Below, piece after piece: positions 36,328 through 46,164 of a stretch of 64,000 nucleotides of DNA. The position numbers were made by a program, and so were the translations under genes. The stretch comes from Pseudomonas farris (lineage in GTDB: Bacteria > Pseudomonadota > Gammaproteobacteria > Pseudomonadales > Pseudomonadaceae). The stretch lies in the NCBI RefSeq assembly GCF_019145235.1, contig NZ_JAHSTV010000006.1, forward strand, positions 186,001 to 250,000, read 5' to 3'. A model generated the notes under the pieces. It searched no databases, was not told the DNA's origin, and was given only the letters and a program-made list of their open reading frames with translations. Position 1 is the first letter of the stretch, and every line of letters begins with the position of its first letter.

Positions 36328-36450
36328 TACCGGCCAGCACTCGCCACTAGGCAATCACTCAGTCAGCCGCTACATTGGCTGACTTGTGCCTGCCCTTCAG
36401 GCACCGCATTTCCTTCTTTTTTGAATACACGGAACCCGCAAAACTCCATC

Positions 36451-37791
36451 ATGGACCCATCCCCTGGCTTGACCCTCGCGACACTCTTCGCCGATTTCGG
36501 CATGATTCTTTTTGCTCTGATCCTGGTTTTGCTCAACGGCTTTTTCGTTGCGGCGGAATTTGCCATGGTCAAATTGCGCTCGACCCGGGTCGAGGCCATC
36601 GCTGATAAAAACGGCTGGCGCGGACACATTCTGCGCACCGTTCACAGTCAGCTCGATGCTTATCTCTCGGCCTGCCAGCTGGGTATCACCCTCGCCTCCC
36701 TGGGCCTCGGTTGGGTCGGTGAACCGGCATTCGCGCACCTTCTCGAGCCGATACTCAGCGCCATTGGCGTAGAGTCCGCCGAAGTGGTCAAGGGCGTATC
36801 GTTCTTCACCGCGTTCTTCATCATTTCGTACCTGCACATCGTGGTCGGCGAACTGGCCCCCAAATCCTGGGCCATCCGCAAACCCGAGCTGCTGTCGCTC
36901 TGGACGGCCGTGCCGCTGTACCTGTTCTACTGGGCCATGTACCCGGCCATTTACCTGCTCAACGCCAGTGCCAACACGATCCTGCGGATCGCCGGCCAAG
37001 GTGAACCCGGCCCGCATCACGAGCACCATTACAGCCGTGAAGAACTGAAACTGATCCTGCACTCCAGCCGTGGCCAGGACCCGAGCGACCAAGGCATGCG
37101 CGTTTTGGCTTCGGCGGTGGAAATGGGCGAGCTGGAAGTGGTCGACTGGGCCAACTCCCGGGAAGACCTGGTGACGCTGGAGTTCAACGCGCCGCTCAAG
37201 GAAATCCTGGCGATGTTCCGTCGCCACAAGTTCAGCCGCTACCCGGTGTATGACAGCGAGCGCCAGGAGTTCGTCGGCCTGCTGCACATCAAGGATTTGC
37301 TGCTGGAACTGGCGGCCCTGGATCACATTCCCGAGTCGTTCAACCTCGCCGAGCTGACCCGCCCGCTGGAGCGCGTGTCTCGTCACATGCCGCTGTCGCA
37401 GTTGCTGGAACAGTTCCGCAAGGGCGGCTCGCATTTCGCTCTGGTCGAGGAAGCCGACGGCAACATCATCGGCTACCTGACCATGGAAGACGTGCTGGAA
37501 GTGCTGGTAGGCGACATTCAGGACGAACACCGCAAGGCCGAACGCGGAATCCTCGCGTATCAGCCGGGCAAACTGCTGGTGCGGGGCGATACGCCGCTGT
37601 TCAAGGTTGAACGCCTGTTGGGCATCGATCTGGACCACATCGAAGCCGAAACCCTCGCCGGGCTGGTCTACGAAACCCTGAAACGGGTGCCGGAAGAGGA
37701 AGAAGTGCTGGAAGTCGAAGGCTTGCGCATCATCATCAAGAAGATGAAAGGGCCGAAGATTATTTTGGCGAAGGTGTTGATGCTGGATTAA
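36451..37791 (+). CDS. HlyC/CorC (CNNM) family transporter-associated protein
   Basis: The 446-residue protein has an N-terminal DUF21 membrane domain with about four segments (LFALILVLLNGFFVAAEFAMVK at about 20; ACQLGITLASLGLGWVGEPAFA; SYLHIVVGELAPKSWAI), then two CBS domains (about 205-325) and a C-terminal CorC_HlyC domain (about 345-430). Relatives act in Mg2+/Co2+ efflux or ion homeostasis. ATG 36451 is chosen over an upstream TTG (36421) because the membrane domain begins there, although no strong ribosome binding site is seen. Synteny with P. aeruginosa behind phoR is conserved. Confidence 0.9.
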   Translation: MDPSPGLTLATLFADFGMILFALILVLLNGFFVAAEFAMVKLRSTRVEAIADKNGWRGHILRTVHSQLDAYLSACQLGITLASLGLGWVGEPAFAHLLEPILSAIGVESAEVVKGVSFFTAFFIISYLHIVVGELAPKSWAIRKPELLSLWTAVPLYLFYWAMYPAIYLLNASANTILRIAGQGEPGPHHEHHYSREELKLILHSSRGQDPSDQGMRVLASAVEMGELEVVDWANSREDLVTLEFNAPLKEILAMFRRHKFSRYPVYDSERQEFVGLLHIKDLLLELAALDHIPESFNLAELTRPLERVSRHMPLSQLLEQFRKGGSHFALVEEADGNIIGYLTMEDVLEVLVGDIQDEHRKAERGILAYQPGKLLVRGDTPLFKVERLLGIDLDHIEAETLAGLVYETLKRVPEEEEVLEVEGLRIIIKKMKGPKIILAKVLMLD

Positions 37792-37819
37792 TGCCCTGAT
37801 CCAGATCCGCGTCGATCCC

Positions 37820-37912
37820 TTCGCGAGCAAGCCCGCTCCCACACTTGATCGGCGTCGAACCCTATTTATGTGATCGACGCATAACAAGTGTGGGAGCGGG
37901 CTTGCTCGCGAA
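37820..37912. repeat. Interspersed palindrome pair (REP-like)
   Basis: Perfect 28-bp inverted arms at 37820-37847 and 37885-37912, between the convergent CorC and M23 genes, where it may end both transcripts. Confidence 0.9.
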
Positions 37913-37933
37913 TACGTCAGCCCAGCCAACCCA

Positions 37934-38836
37934 TCACTGCTTGCCCAACGCAAAGTTGGGCAACGCGCCTACCGGTTGATTGAACTGATACGGAATCGAC
38001 ACCAGCCCCAACCCGGTATTGCGCTGTACCACAAAGTGCAGGTGCGGGCCGCTGCTATTGCCGGTGTTGCCCGACAGCGCCAGCGCACTGCCCACCACCA
38101 CTCGCTGACCTTCCCGTACGCTGACCGAGCCTTTCTTGAGGTGCAGGTACACGCCCATGGTCCCGTCATCGTGCAACACCCGCACGAAGTTGCCCGACGG
38201 ATCATTGCCGCGCCCGGTCTGGCCATTTTCGGTTTTCACCACCATCCCGCCGCGCGCCGCGATGATCGGCGTGCCTTCGGGCATGGCAATGTCCATCGCA
38301 TAACGGTTCTTCGGCCCGTAATGGCTATATTGGCCATTGGCGCCCTGACTCAGCCGAAACGGCCCACCACGCCAGGGCAACGGATATCGATAGGCCATGG
38401 CGGACCCTGCAGGGTCGCCCAGGGAATATTCGAACCTCGGGGTATACGTCAGCGGCCTTCCGGCCTTCGTCGCCTTGAGCAGCGCCAGACGAATGTTACT
38501 GCGCGCCGGTAGAACACGACGAATCGGTCGGCTCGGCGCGCCGCTGACGTTATTCAACCCGGCAAAACTCAGCTCGATCTCGACCGGCGCATACAGATCG
38601 TTGCGCACAAACACACTGTCCATGCCCCTCTGCTTCTTGATATCGAGGTACACCTGCCGCTCAAGGCGCTCGACCATCCGGTCCCGAAAAACGAACACCT
38701 TCGCGCCTTTGGTGGGGCGGTCGCTGTAAGAGACCACGCCACTGGCATTGGTGGACCTGTAGATCGTCATGGCCACAACCGAGGTGGAGGCCATGAACAG
38801 ACCACAGAAAAACAGCAGGCGCGCGAGCATGGGCAA
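37934..38836 (-). CDS. Periplasmic M23 (LytM) family metallopeptidase
   Basis: The 300-residue protein has a signal peptide (MPMLARLLFFCGLFMASTS) and a DUF4124-like start (IYRSTNASGVVSYSDRP). The C-terminal LytM domain shows the zinc-binding His and Asp in SHYGPKNRYAMDIAM and the HxH motif in GPHLHF. All metal ligands are present, so it is probably an active peptidoglycan endopeptidase rather than a degenerate activator. The neighbours match the P. aeruginosa phoR-phoU interval. Confidence 0.9.
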   Translation of the reverse strand: MPMLARLLFFCGLFMASTSVVAMTIYRSTNASGVVSYSDRPTKGAKVFVFRDRMVERLERQVYLDIKKQRGMDSVFVRNDLYAPVEIELSFAGLNNVSGAPSRPIRRVLPARSNIRLALLKATKAGRPLTYTPRFEYSLGDPAGSAMAYRYPLPWRGGPFRLSQGANGQYSHYGPKNRYAMDIAMPEGTPIIAARGGMVVKTENGQTGRGNDPSGNFVRVLHDDGTMGVYLHLKKGSVSVREGQRVVVGSALALSGNTGNSSGPHLHFVVQRNTGLGLVSIPYQFNQPVGALPNFALGKQ

Positions 38837-38949
38837 GATTCTGTCGAGTAAGGCCTGGAAAGGAGCCTAGCAGCTGAAATGGACCAGCGTTGTCGGCAGA
38901 TGTTTCAAAATGGGCTGTTCGGGAGAGGTGCGGCGAGTTCGATGGCCCT

Positions 38950-39013
38950 ATCGCGAGCAGGCTCGCTCCCACATTGGAATGCATTTCAATGTGGGAGCGA
39001 GCCTGCTCGCGAT
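38950..39013. repeat. Interspersed palindrome pair (REP-like)
   Basis: Perfect 27-bp inverted arms at 38950-38976 and 38987-39013 separated by only 10 bp (aggctcgctcccac type), just past the response regulator stop; able to form a long hairpin. Confidence 0.9.
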
Positions 39014-39038
39014 GAGTTTGGGTCAGGCAACGCCAGGC

Positions 39039-39992
39039 TTACGCGCCGGGTACGAAATGCTTCTGCGCGGTACCGCGGGCGATCAGGCGGGAGATGTAGT
39101 CGAGCTTCTGCGCATCCTGGTCGACAAAGCGGAAAGTCAGTTGCAGCCATTCGCTGTCAGGTTTCGGCTCGAAGGCGACGATGGCGTGCAGGTAGCCGTT
39201 GAGACGGGCGATTTCAGCGTTATCGCCCTGCTCCAGGTCGAGCACGGCGCTGTCGAGGACTTGCGGCAGGGTATCGGTGCGTTTTACCACCAGCAGCGCT
39301 TCCTTGATGCTCAAGGCCTTGATCACGCATTGCTGGGTGCCACTCGGCAGGCGCAGTTGGCCTTGGCCACGACCACCAGCCGATGCAGCAGCAGAGGTAG
39401 CAGGCGCCTTGACCGGCGGGCTGTTGAGGAGGCCGCGAGACGGTGCGGCAGCCGGGGCTGGTGCGGCGGCGGCAGGTTTAGCGAATGGGTTGACCGGTGC
39501 CGCCGATGGCGCGACCACGGCTGCCTTGCCGCCAGTGAGCGCGCTAAGGGAGTCGTTGCCGAACGCCGAGTTCATTTTGGTCGGCGCGCTGTTCATCAAG
39601 GTGTCGAGCTTGCCGACCTTGTTCAGTGCCTGCTTGACCTTGGTCAGCAGCTGTTCGTTGGTGAACGGTTTGCTGACGTAGCCGGAAACCCCGGCCTGAA
39701 TCGCCTGGACGACGTTCTCTTTGTCGCCACGGCTGGTGACCATCACGAACGGCATGGTCTTGAGGTTGTCCTGCTCGCGGCACCAGGTCAGCAGTTCCAG
39801 ACCGGACATTTCCGGCATTTCCCAGTCGCACAGAACCAGGTCGAACGCTTCTTTGGCCAGCATGGCCTGGGCCTTTTTACCGTTGACTGCATCTTCGGTC
39901 CGGATTCCCGGGAAGTAGTTGCGCAGGCACTTCTTCACCAGGTCACGAATGAACGACGCATCGTCCACGACCAACACACTGATCTTGCTCAT
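39039..39992 (-). CDS. Response regulator with C-terminal PilZ-like domain
   Basis: The 317-residue protein starts with a CheY-like receiver (VLVVDDASFIRDLVKK; acceptor Asp56 in LCDWEMPEMSG; Lys in SGYVSKPFTNEQL), then an Ala/Pro-rich linker (about 155-205), and a C-terminal domain (LRLPSGTQQCVIKALSIKEALLV...) that resembles the PilZ-type output of PA5364-like proteins. ATG 39992 is chosen because the receiver begins there; a longer reading adds 19 unrelated residues. It may link a motility or c-di-GMP response to signalling; the partner kinase is not nearby. Confidence 0.85.
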   Translation of the reverse strand: MSKISVLVVDDASFIRDLVKKCLRNYFPGIRTEDAVNGKKAQAMLAKEAFDLVLCDWEMPEMSGLELLTWCREQDNLKTMPFVMVTSRGDKENVVQAIQAGVSGYVSKPFTNEQLLTKVKQALNKVGKLDTLMNSAPTKMNSAFGNDSLSALTGGKAAVVAPSAAPVNPFAKPAAAAPAPAAAPSRGLLNSPPVKAPATSAAASAGGRGQGQLRLPSGTQQCVIKALSIKEALLVVKRTDTLPQVLDSAVLDLEQGDNAEIARLNGYLHAIVAFEPKPDSEWLQLTFRFVDQDAQKLDYISRLIARGTAQKHFVPGA

Positions 39993-40119
39993 CCAACACC
40001 CCTTTAAAAATCCCGGCAAGCATAACGCTGGCTGATGGCACTTTGCCAAAACTCTTCAGTCACGCCGGGACTTTTCGTTCGCGGGTGCTGCTTTTTCATC
40101 CAAAAACCACAAACAAAAA

Positions 40120-40141
40120 CGCCCGGCCAAAGGGCCGGGCG
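40120..40141 (-). terminator. Rho-independent terminator of the pst-phoU operon
   Basis: CGCCCGGCC (40120-40128) and GGCCGGGCG (40133-40141) pair perfectly; on the minus strand a T-rich stretch (complement of 40110-40119) follows, 16 bp past the phoU stop. Confidence 0.88.
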
Positions 40142-40157
40142 CTTTTCTTGGGCAATC

Positions 40158-40919
40158 TTACTTATCGTCAGCTTTGCCCGGAACATTAGCGGTTTCGGCA
40201 CTTGTGCCTTCAACTTCTTCCTTCATGCGCTTGAGGCCCAAGTGACGCACGTCAGTGCCGCGCACCAGGTAAATCACCAGTTCCGAGATATTGCGCGCGT
40301 GGTCGCCGATCCGCTCCAGGGAACGCAGCACCCAGATAATGCTCAAGACCCGCGAGATAGAGCGTGGGTCTTCCATCATGTAGGTAGCGAGTTCACGCAA
40401 TGCGGTCTTGTATTCGCGGTCGATGATCTTGTCGTATTGCGCCACCGACAACGCCAGGTCGGCATCGAAGCGGGCAAACGCATCCAGAGCATCGCGAACC
40501 ATGTTGCGCACCTGGTCGCCAATGTGGCGAACCTCGACATAACCGCGTGGCGCTTCGCCTTCTTCGCACAACTGGATGGCACGACGGGCGATCTTGGTGG
40601 CTTCGTCGCCGATGCGCTCCAGATCGATCACCGACTTGGAGATGCTGATGATCAAACGCAAGTCCGACGCCGCCGGCTGACGACGGGCCAGAATGCGCAG
40701 GCATTCTTCGTCGATGTTGCGTTCCATCTGGTTGATCTGGTCGTCGATCTCACGCACTTGCTGGGCCAGACCGGAGTCGGCCTCAATCAGCGCGGTGACC
40801 GCGTCGTTGACCTGCTTTTCCACCAGCCCGCCCATGGCCAGGAGGTGGCTGCGAACTTCCTCCAGCTCAGCGTTGAACTGCGCGGAGATGTGATGGGTAA
40901 GGCCTTCTTTACTAATCAT
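40158..40919 (-). CDS. phoU: Phosphate signalling protein PhoU
   Basis: PhoU couples Pst transporter activity to PhoR, keeping the regulon off when phosphate is plentiful. The 253-residue protein is all-helical with the two PhoU repeats, each bearing an acidic metal-binding motif (ISKSVIDLERIGDEATKIA near residue 105 and VLRSLERIGDHARNISE near 210). It is the last gene of the operon, 71 bp after pstB. Confidence 0.97.
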   Translation of the reverse strand: MISKEGLTHHISAQFNAELEEVRSHLLAMGGLVEKQVNDAVTALIEADSGLAQQVREIDDQINQMERNIDEECLRILARRQPAASDLRLIISISKSVIDLERIGDEATKIARRAIQLCEEGEAPRGYVEVRHIGDQVRNMVRDALDAFARFDADLALSVAQYDKIIDREYKTALRELATYMMEDPRSISRVLSIIWVLRSLERIGDHARNISELVIYLVRGTDVRHLGLKRMKEEVEGTSAETANVPGKADDK

Positions 40920-40990
40920 GTTGGCGTCCTTGGAGCGTCCGGTAAGGTGCGGTGGACCGCAGCGTCAGTTCAATGAGCAACCACGGCTTC

Positions 40991-41824
40991 CTAGCCGTAA
41001 CGACCGGTGATGTAGTCTTCGGTCTGCTTCTTCGCCGGATTGGTGAACAGGGTATCGGTGTCGCCGAATTCCACCAGTTTGCCCATGTACATGAATGCCG
41101 TGTAGTCGGAAACCCGCGCGGCCTGTTGCATGTTGTGGGTCACGATAACAATGGTGAACTTGGATTTCAGTTCGTAGATCAGCTCTTCGACTTTCAGCGT
41201 GGAGATCGGGTCGAGTGCCGAACACGGTTCGTCGAGCAGCAGCACTTCCGGCTCCACGGCGATGGTGCGGGCAATCACCAGACGTTGCTGCTGACCACCA
41301 GACAGGCCGAGTGCCGACTCGTGCAGACGGTCTTTGACCTCATCCCACAGCGCCGCGCCTTTCAGCGCCCACTCGACAGCTTCGTCGAGGATGCGTTTCT
41401 TGTTGATGCCCTGGATGCGCAAACCGTAAACCACGTTTTCGTAGATGGTTTTCGGGAACGGGTTAGGCTTCTGGAACACCATGCCGACCCGGCGACGCAG
41501 CTCGGCCACGTCCTCGCCCTTGCGATAGATGTTGTTGCCGTAGAGGTTGATCGCGCCGTCGACGCGGCAGCCATCCACCAGGTCGTTCATACGGTTAAAG
41601 GTGCGCAGCAACGTGGACTTGCCGCAGCCGGACGGGCCGATGAAGGCGGTCACGCGCTGTTTCGGGATGTTCATGCTGACGTCGAACAGCGCTTGTTTGT
41701 CGCCGTAGAACAGGCTCAGGCCCGGTACTTCGATGGCCACGGTTTCCTGCTCAAGGCTCAGGCTCTGTTTGTCGCGGCCCAAGGCCGACATGTTGATGCC
41801 GTGAGTATGTGCTTCGTGCTGCAT
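40991..41824 (-). CDS. pstB: Phosphate ABC transporter ATPase PstB
   Basis: PstB powers high-affinity phosphate import through PstA and PstC. The 277-residue protein shows Walker [10 protein letters not shown] (63-71), the Q-loop VFQKPNPFP, signature LSGGQQQR and Walker [13 protein letters not shown]. Its N-terminus carries an extra 30 residues or so compared with E. coli PstB; homologues in Pseudomonas have this too. A REP-like palindrome separates it from pstA. Confidence 0.97.
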   Translation of the reverse strand: MQHEAHTHGINMSALGRDKQSLSLEQETVAIEVPGLSLFYGDKQALFDVSMNIPKQRVTAFIGPSGCGKSTLLRTFNRMNDLVDGCRVDGAINLYGNNIYRKGEDVAELRRRVGMVFQKPNPFPKTIYENVVYGLRIQGINKKRILDEAVEWALKGAALWDEVKDRLHESALGLSGGQQQRLVIARTIAVEPEVLLLDEPCSALDPISTLKVEELIYELKSKFTIVIVTHNMQQAARVSDYTAFMYMGKLVEFGDTDTLFTNPAKKQTEDYITGRYG

Positions 41825-41907
41825 GGGAGGCTCCCTGTGCTAACAAATTCGGTTCGGGACGCCGCTTCGCAGCATGCCCAATAAATGTTCGGTTGGACGC
41901 GATCTAG

Positions 41908-41997
41908 TGTGGGAGCGGGCTTGCTCGCGAAGAGGTCAGCACATTCAACATCAATGTTGCCTGACCTACCGCTTTCGCGAGCAAGCCCGCTCCCACA
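41908..41997. repeat. Interspersed palindrome pair (REP-like) inside the pst operon
   Basis: Perfect 24-bp inverted arms (41908-41931 and 41974-41997) between pstA and pstB. On the transcript it would form a stable hairpin that could set pstB-phoU levels apart from pstSCA. Confidence 0.9.
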
Positions 41998-42003
41998 TGG
42001 AAA

Positions 42004-43674
42004 TCAGCTATCCAGCGCTTTGTATTTCTCGCGCAGATGGTTACGGATATAAACGGCCGACAGGTTCAATGTCGCGATCACCAGTACCAGCAGCAGCGCC
42101 GTGGCATACACCAGCGGCCGCGCGGCTTCGACGTTCGGGCTCTGGAAGCCGACGTCATAAATGTGGAAGCCCAAGTGCATGATCTTCTGGTCCAGGTGCA
42201 AGTACGGGTAGTTGCCATCCAGCGGCAGCGACGGCGCCAGTTTCACCACACCCACCAGCATCAGCGGCGCCACTTCACCGGCGGCACGGGCCACGGCGAG
42301 GATCATGCCGGTCATCATTGCCGGGCTGGCCATTGGCAGCACGATCTTCCACAAAGTTTCGGCCTTGGTCGCGCCGAGGGCCAACGAGCCTTCGCGCACG
42401 GTGCGAGGAATCCGCGCCAGGCCTTCTTCAGTGGCCACGATCACCACCGGCACCGCCAGCAGTGCCAGGGTCAGCGAGGCCCAGAGCAGGCCCGGCGTAC
42501 CGAAGGTCGGTGCCGGCAGTGCTTCAGGGAAGAACAACCGGTCGACCGAACCGCCGAGCACGTAGACGAAGAAGCCCAGACCAAACACACCGTAAACAAT
42601 GGCCGGAACACCCGCCAGGTTGTTCACCGCGATGCGAATCAGCCGCGTCATCGGTCCTTGCCGTGCATATTCACGCAGGTAAACCGCCGCCAGCACGCCG
42701 AACGGCGTCACGATCATCGCCATGATCAGAGTCATCATCACGGTGCCGAAAATCGCCGGGAAAATCCCGCCTTCGGTGTTGGCTTCACGCGGGTCATCAC
42801 TGAGGAATTCCCAGACCTTGCTGAAGTAGAAGCCGATCTTGGTGAAGGTGCCCATGGCGTTCGGCTGGTAGGCGTGAACCACTTTACCGATGCCGATTTC
42901 GACCTCTTTACCGTTTGCGTCGCGAGCGGTCAGGCTGTCGCGGTTGAATTGAGCATGCAGATCATTCAGGCGCGCTTCGATTTCCTGATAACGCGCATTC
43001 AGCTCGGCGCGTTCGGACTCCAGGTCCGCTTGGGCGGCAGCGTCGAGACGGCCGGCCAGTTCCAGTTTGCGACCGTGCAGACGCACACGTTCAAGGCCGG
43101 CGTTGATCGCGCCGATGTCGACCTTTTCCAGGGTCTTGAGCTGTGCGGCGAGCTGGTTGACGCGATCCACGCGCGTCTGCAACTCAGGCCATGCGGCCTC
43201 GCCTTCAGCAATGACTTTGCCGTCCTGCTTAACGTTGACCAGGTAGCCGTAGAAGTTGCCCCACTCACGACGCTCGATAGCCATCAGCTCGGGTGGAGTC
43301 TTCTGGTTGGTCAGCCACTCGCCGACAATCCAGGTGAAGTCAGTGCCGTTCAGATCACGGTTGCCGACCTTGATCAGCTCCCGGGTCATGAACTCCGGGC
43401 CCTGATCGGGCACCGGCAGGCCAGCGCTTTTCAGGCGCTCGCGTGGCACTTCTTCCTTCTGCACCACTTCGCCGATGACGAGGTGATTGGCTTGGCCTGG
43501 CACGTCGTAACTGGCGTGGACCAGGTCCGCCGGCCAGAAGTGACCCAGACCGCGCACGGCAATCACCGCCAGCAGGCCAATGGTCATGATGACCGCAATG
43601 GACACCGCGCCACCGCTGATCCAGACGCCTGGGGCGCCGCTCTTGAACCATCCATTCAGGGAGTTCTGTTTCAC
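42004..43674 (-). CDS. pstA: Phosphate ABC transporter permease PstA (enlarged)
   Basis: PstA is one of the two membrane subunits of the phosphate importer. The 556-residue protein is almost twice E. coli PstA. A first membrane segment (about 15-43) is followed by a soluble insert of about 240 residues, rich in Glu, Leu, Arg and Ala with coiled-coil character (about 160-245), and then the usual permease core with the EAA-type loop SLALGATKAETLWKIVLP. The insert would lie in the periplasm by the positive-inside rule. It lies 15 bp after pstC. Confidence 0.95.
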   Translation of the reverse strand: MKQNSLNGWFKSGAPGVWISGGAVSIAVIMTIGLLAVIAVRGLGHFWPADLVHASYDVPGQANHLVIGEVVQKEEVPRERLKSAGLPVPDQGPEFMTRELIKVGNRDLNGTDFTWIVGEWLTNQKTPPELMAIERREWGNFYGYLVNVKQDGKVIAEGEAAWPELQTRVDRVNQLAAQLKTLEKVDIGAINAGLERVRLHGRKLELAGRLDAAAQADLESERAELNARYQEIEARLNDLHAQFNRDSLTARDANGKEVEIGIGKVVHAYQPNAMGTFTKIGFYFSKVWEFLSDDPREANTEGGIFPAIFGTVMMTLIMAMIVTPFGVLAAVYLREYARQGPMTRLIRIAVNNLAGVPAIVYGVFGLGFFVYVLGGSVDRLFFPEALPAPTFGTPGLLWASLTLALLAVPVVIVATEEGLARIPRTVREGSLALGATKAETLWKIVLPMASPAMMTGMILAVARAAGEVAPLMLVGVVKLAPSLPLDGNYPYLHLDQKIMHLGFHIYDVGFQSPNVEAARPLVYATALLLVLVIATLNLSAVYIRNHLREKYKALDS

Positions 43675-43689
43675 AGACTTCTACCTTTC

Positions 43690-45972
43690 TTAAAGCGACG
43701 AGTATTTCTTGCGCAGACGCTGACGAATCAGTTCCGCGAGGGTGTTCATGATGAAGGTGAACAACAGCAGCACCAGCGCCGAGAGGAACAGCACGCGGTA
43801 GTGGCTGCCGCCCACTTCTGACTCAGGCATTTCCACCGCGACGTTGGCCGCCAGGGTGCGCAGGCCTTCGAACAGGTTCATTTCCATGACCGGAGTGTTA
43901 CCCGTGGCCATCAGCACGATCATGGTTTCACCGACCGCACGGCCCATGCCGATCATCAGCGCGGAGAAAATGCCCGGGCTGGCGGTGAGGATCACCACGC
44001 GGGTCATGGTCTGCCACGGCGTGGCACCGAGGGCCAGGGAGCCCAGGGTCAGGCCGCGAGGCACACTGAACACGGCGTCTTCGGCGATGGAATAGATGTT
44101 CGGAATAACCGCGAAGCCCATGGCCAGACCGACCACCAGAGCATTGCGCTGGTCGTAGGTAATCCCTAAGTCGTGGGAGATCCACATGCGCATGTCACCG
44201 CCGAAGAACCAGGTTTCCATGTACGGGCTCATGTACAGCGACAACCAGCCCACAAACAGAATCACCGGGATCAGGATCGCGCTTTCCCAGCCGTCCGGCA
44301 CTTTCAGGCGGATGGATTCAGGCAGGCGACTGAAGACGAAGCCCGCCACCAGAATGCCGATCGGCAAGAGCATCAGCAGGCTGAAGATGCCGGGCAAATG
44401 CCCTTCGACATAAGGTGCGAGGAACAGGCCGGCGAAGAAGCCGAGGATCACCGTCGGCATCGCTTCCATCAGCTCGATCACCGGTTTGACCTTGCGACGC
44501 ATGCCCGGGGCCATGAAGTACGCGGTGTAGATCGCAGCGGCGACGGCCAGTGGCGCGGCCAGCAGCATCGCGTAGAACGCAGCTTTCAGGGTACCGAAGG
44601 TCAGCGGCGAGAGGCTCAGCTTGGGTTCGAAGTCGGTATTGGCCGCGGTCGATTGCCAGACGTATTTAGGCTCGTCGTAGTTCTCGTACCAGACCTTGCT
44701 CCACAACGCGCTCCACGAGACTTCCGGGTGCGGGTTGTCGAGCAGCAACGGTTGCAGCTTGCCGCCCTGCTCCACGATCACGCGGTTGGCCCGTGGCGAC
44801 ATGCCGAAAAGGCCTTGGCCGTCGACCACCTGGTCCACCAGTAAAGTGCGGTGAGCGGTGCTGTGGAACACGCCGAGTTTGCCGGACGCGTCGAGGGCAA
44901 CGAAGCCTTTGCGACGCTCTTCGGCGGTGATTTCAACGATCGGCGCAGTGCCCATCTGGAAGGTGCGAATCTGCTTCAGACGCTGCTCACCATCCGGGTC
45001 GCGAGCCATGAACCATTGGGCGAGACCGCCCTTGGAGTCACCGACGATCAGCGAGATACCGCCCAACAATTGTGTAATAGCGGTGACTTCGGCATTGCCG
45101 TCTTCAAGCAACTTGTAGCGCCCGTTCAGGCTCTTGTCGCGCAGACTGAAAACGTCGGCCTGAGCGCGACCATTGACCACGTACAACCACTGCTGACGCG
45201 GGTCGATGAAGATGTTCTTCACCGGCTCGGTCATTTGCGGCAGCTCAACGCGCTTCTGCTCGTTGGTGACTTCGCCGGTCATCATGTTTTCTTCGCTGGT
45301 CAGCGACAGGACATGCAGCTGCGCAGCCGTGGAGCCGGCCAGCAGCAGGGTCGAATCGGCAGCGTTGAGGCTGACGTGCTCCAGAGCGCCGCCCGCCTCG
45401 TTCAGCACGATTGGCGTTTCGCCGTACGGGTATTCAATGGCCGGCGAGATGGTTTTCTTGCCATCCGGGTAGCTGACTTTATACGTGTGACGGAACACCA
45501 GCGCCTGACCGTTGGACAAACCCACCGCCACCAATGGCTGGCCAGGTTGATCTTCACCGATGGAGGTTACGCTGGTGCCAGCCGGAATCGGCAGGTCGAC
45601 GCGGCGCAGTTCGGCGCCAGTGTCGATATCAAAGAACAATGCCTGGCCCCTGTCGGAAACCCGCATGGCGACCTGGTTCTGCTCTTCGAGGGAAATCATC
45701 AGCGGCTTGCCGGCGTCTTGCATCCAGGCGGGCGTGATGGCGTCTTTGGCGGTCAGGTCGGCACCCTGGAACAGTGGCGCGACGACGTAGCCGAGGAAGA
45801 AAAAGATCAGGGTGATCGCGCCAAGAACGGCGAGGCCGCCGACGAGGACGTACCAGCGGGTCAGGCGATCTTTCAGCGCACGAATACGGCGCTTGCGTTG
45901 CAGCTCAGGCGTATTGAAGTCAATTCGCTTGGGGGGATTTGTAGTCATGGTGGAGTTGGCCAGATCATTCAT
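43690..45972 (-). CDS. pstC: Phosphate ABC transporter permease PstC (enlarged)
   Basis: PstC pairs with PstA in the membrane. At 760 residues it is more than twice E. coli PstC. After a cytoplasmic tail and a membrane segment (about 48-70) comes a soluble insert of about 370 residues with beta-rich, repeated motifs such as GEDQPGQPLVAVGLSNGQALVF, reminiscent of a beta-propeller, before the permease core with SLALGATPWQTMTRVVIL. I choose ATG 45972; GTG 45978 is an alternative. A Pho box lies 23 bp upstream, so pstCAB-phoU can be transcribed without pstS. Confidence 0.95.
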   Translation of the reverse strand: MNDLANSTMTTNPPKRIDFNTPELQRKRRIRALKDRLTRWYVLVGGLAVLGAITLIFFFLGYVVAPLFQGADLTAKDAITPAWMQDAGKPLMISLEEQNQVAMRVSDRGQALFFDIDTGAELRRVDLPIPAGTSVTSIGEDQPGQPLVAVGLSNGQALVFRHTYKVSYPDGKKTISPAIEYPYGETPIVLNEAGGALEHVSLNAADSTLLLAGSTAAQLHVLSLTSEENMMTGEVTNEQKRVELPQMTEPVKNIFIDPRQQWLYVVNGRAQADVFSLRDKSLNGRYKLLEDGNAEVTAITQLLGGISLIVGDSKGGLAQWFMARDPDGEQRLKQIRTFQMGTAPIVEITAEERRKGFVALDASGKLGVFHSTAHRTLLVDQVVDGQGLFGMSPRANRVIVEQGGKLQPLLLDNPHPEVSWSALWSKVWYENYDEPKYVWQSTAANTDFEPKLSLSPLTFGTLKAAFYAMLLAAPLAVAAAIYTAYFMAPGMRRKVKPVIELMEAMPTVILGFFAGLFLAPYVEGHLPGIFSLLMLLPIGILVAGFVFSRLPESIRLKVPDGWESAILIPVILFVGWLSLYMSPYMETWFFGGDMRMWISHDLGITYDQRNALVVGLAMGFAVIPNIYSIAEDAVFSVPRGLTLGSLALGATPWQTMTRVVILTASPGIFSALMIGMGRAVGETMIVLMATGNTPVMEMNLFEGLRTLAANVAVEMPESEVGGSHYRVLFLSALVLLLFTFIMNTLAELIRQRLRKKYSSL

Positions 45973-45994
45973 GCGCACACCCTAGCGATCCTGT

Positions 45995-46012
45995 ATGACA
46001 GAAAGATGACAA
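45995..46012 (-). promoter_or_regulatory. PhoB box upstream of pstC
   Basis: On the minus strand TTGTCAT-CTTT-CTGTCAT is a near-consensus Pho box, 22 bp from the pstC start. That is close for a promoter, so the leader would be very short or the start further in. Confidence 0.8.
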
Positions 46013-46076
46013 TGCAGTGACGCAACAAATCCGCCGCCTGTGGAAACTGGCAGTGGATCGGAAATTTGGGAGGGCC

Positions 46077-46158
46077 GGGTTGCCATCGTGGCAACCCTGA
46101 GCCTGTGCAGGAGCGAGGCTTGCTCGCTCCTGTACAGGTCCGGGTTTAGCCCGGACCT
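46077..46158 (-). terminator. Three consecutive hairpins between pstS and pstC
   Basis: Three perfect stems follow each other: 46077-46085 with 46089-46097, 46109-46118 with 46122-46131 region (gagcgag/ctcgctc core), and 46136-46144 with 46150-46158. The first met by transcription (46158-46136) ends 7 bp past the pstS stop. None has a strong T-run, so they could protect the pstS message and limit read-through rather than end it fully. Confidence 0.7.
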
Positions 46159-46164
46159 AGGGTT

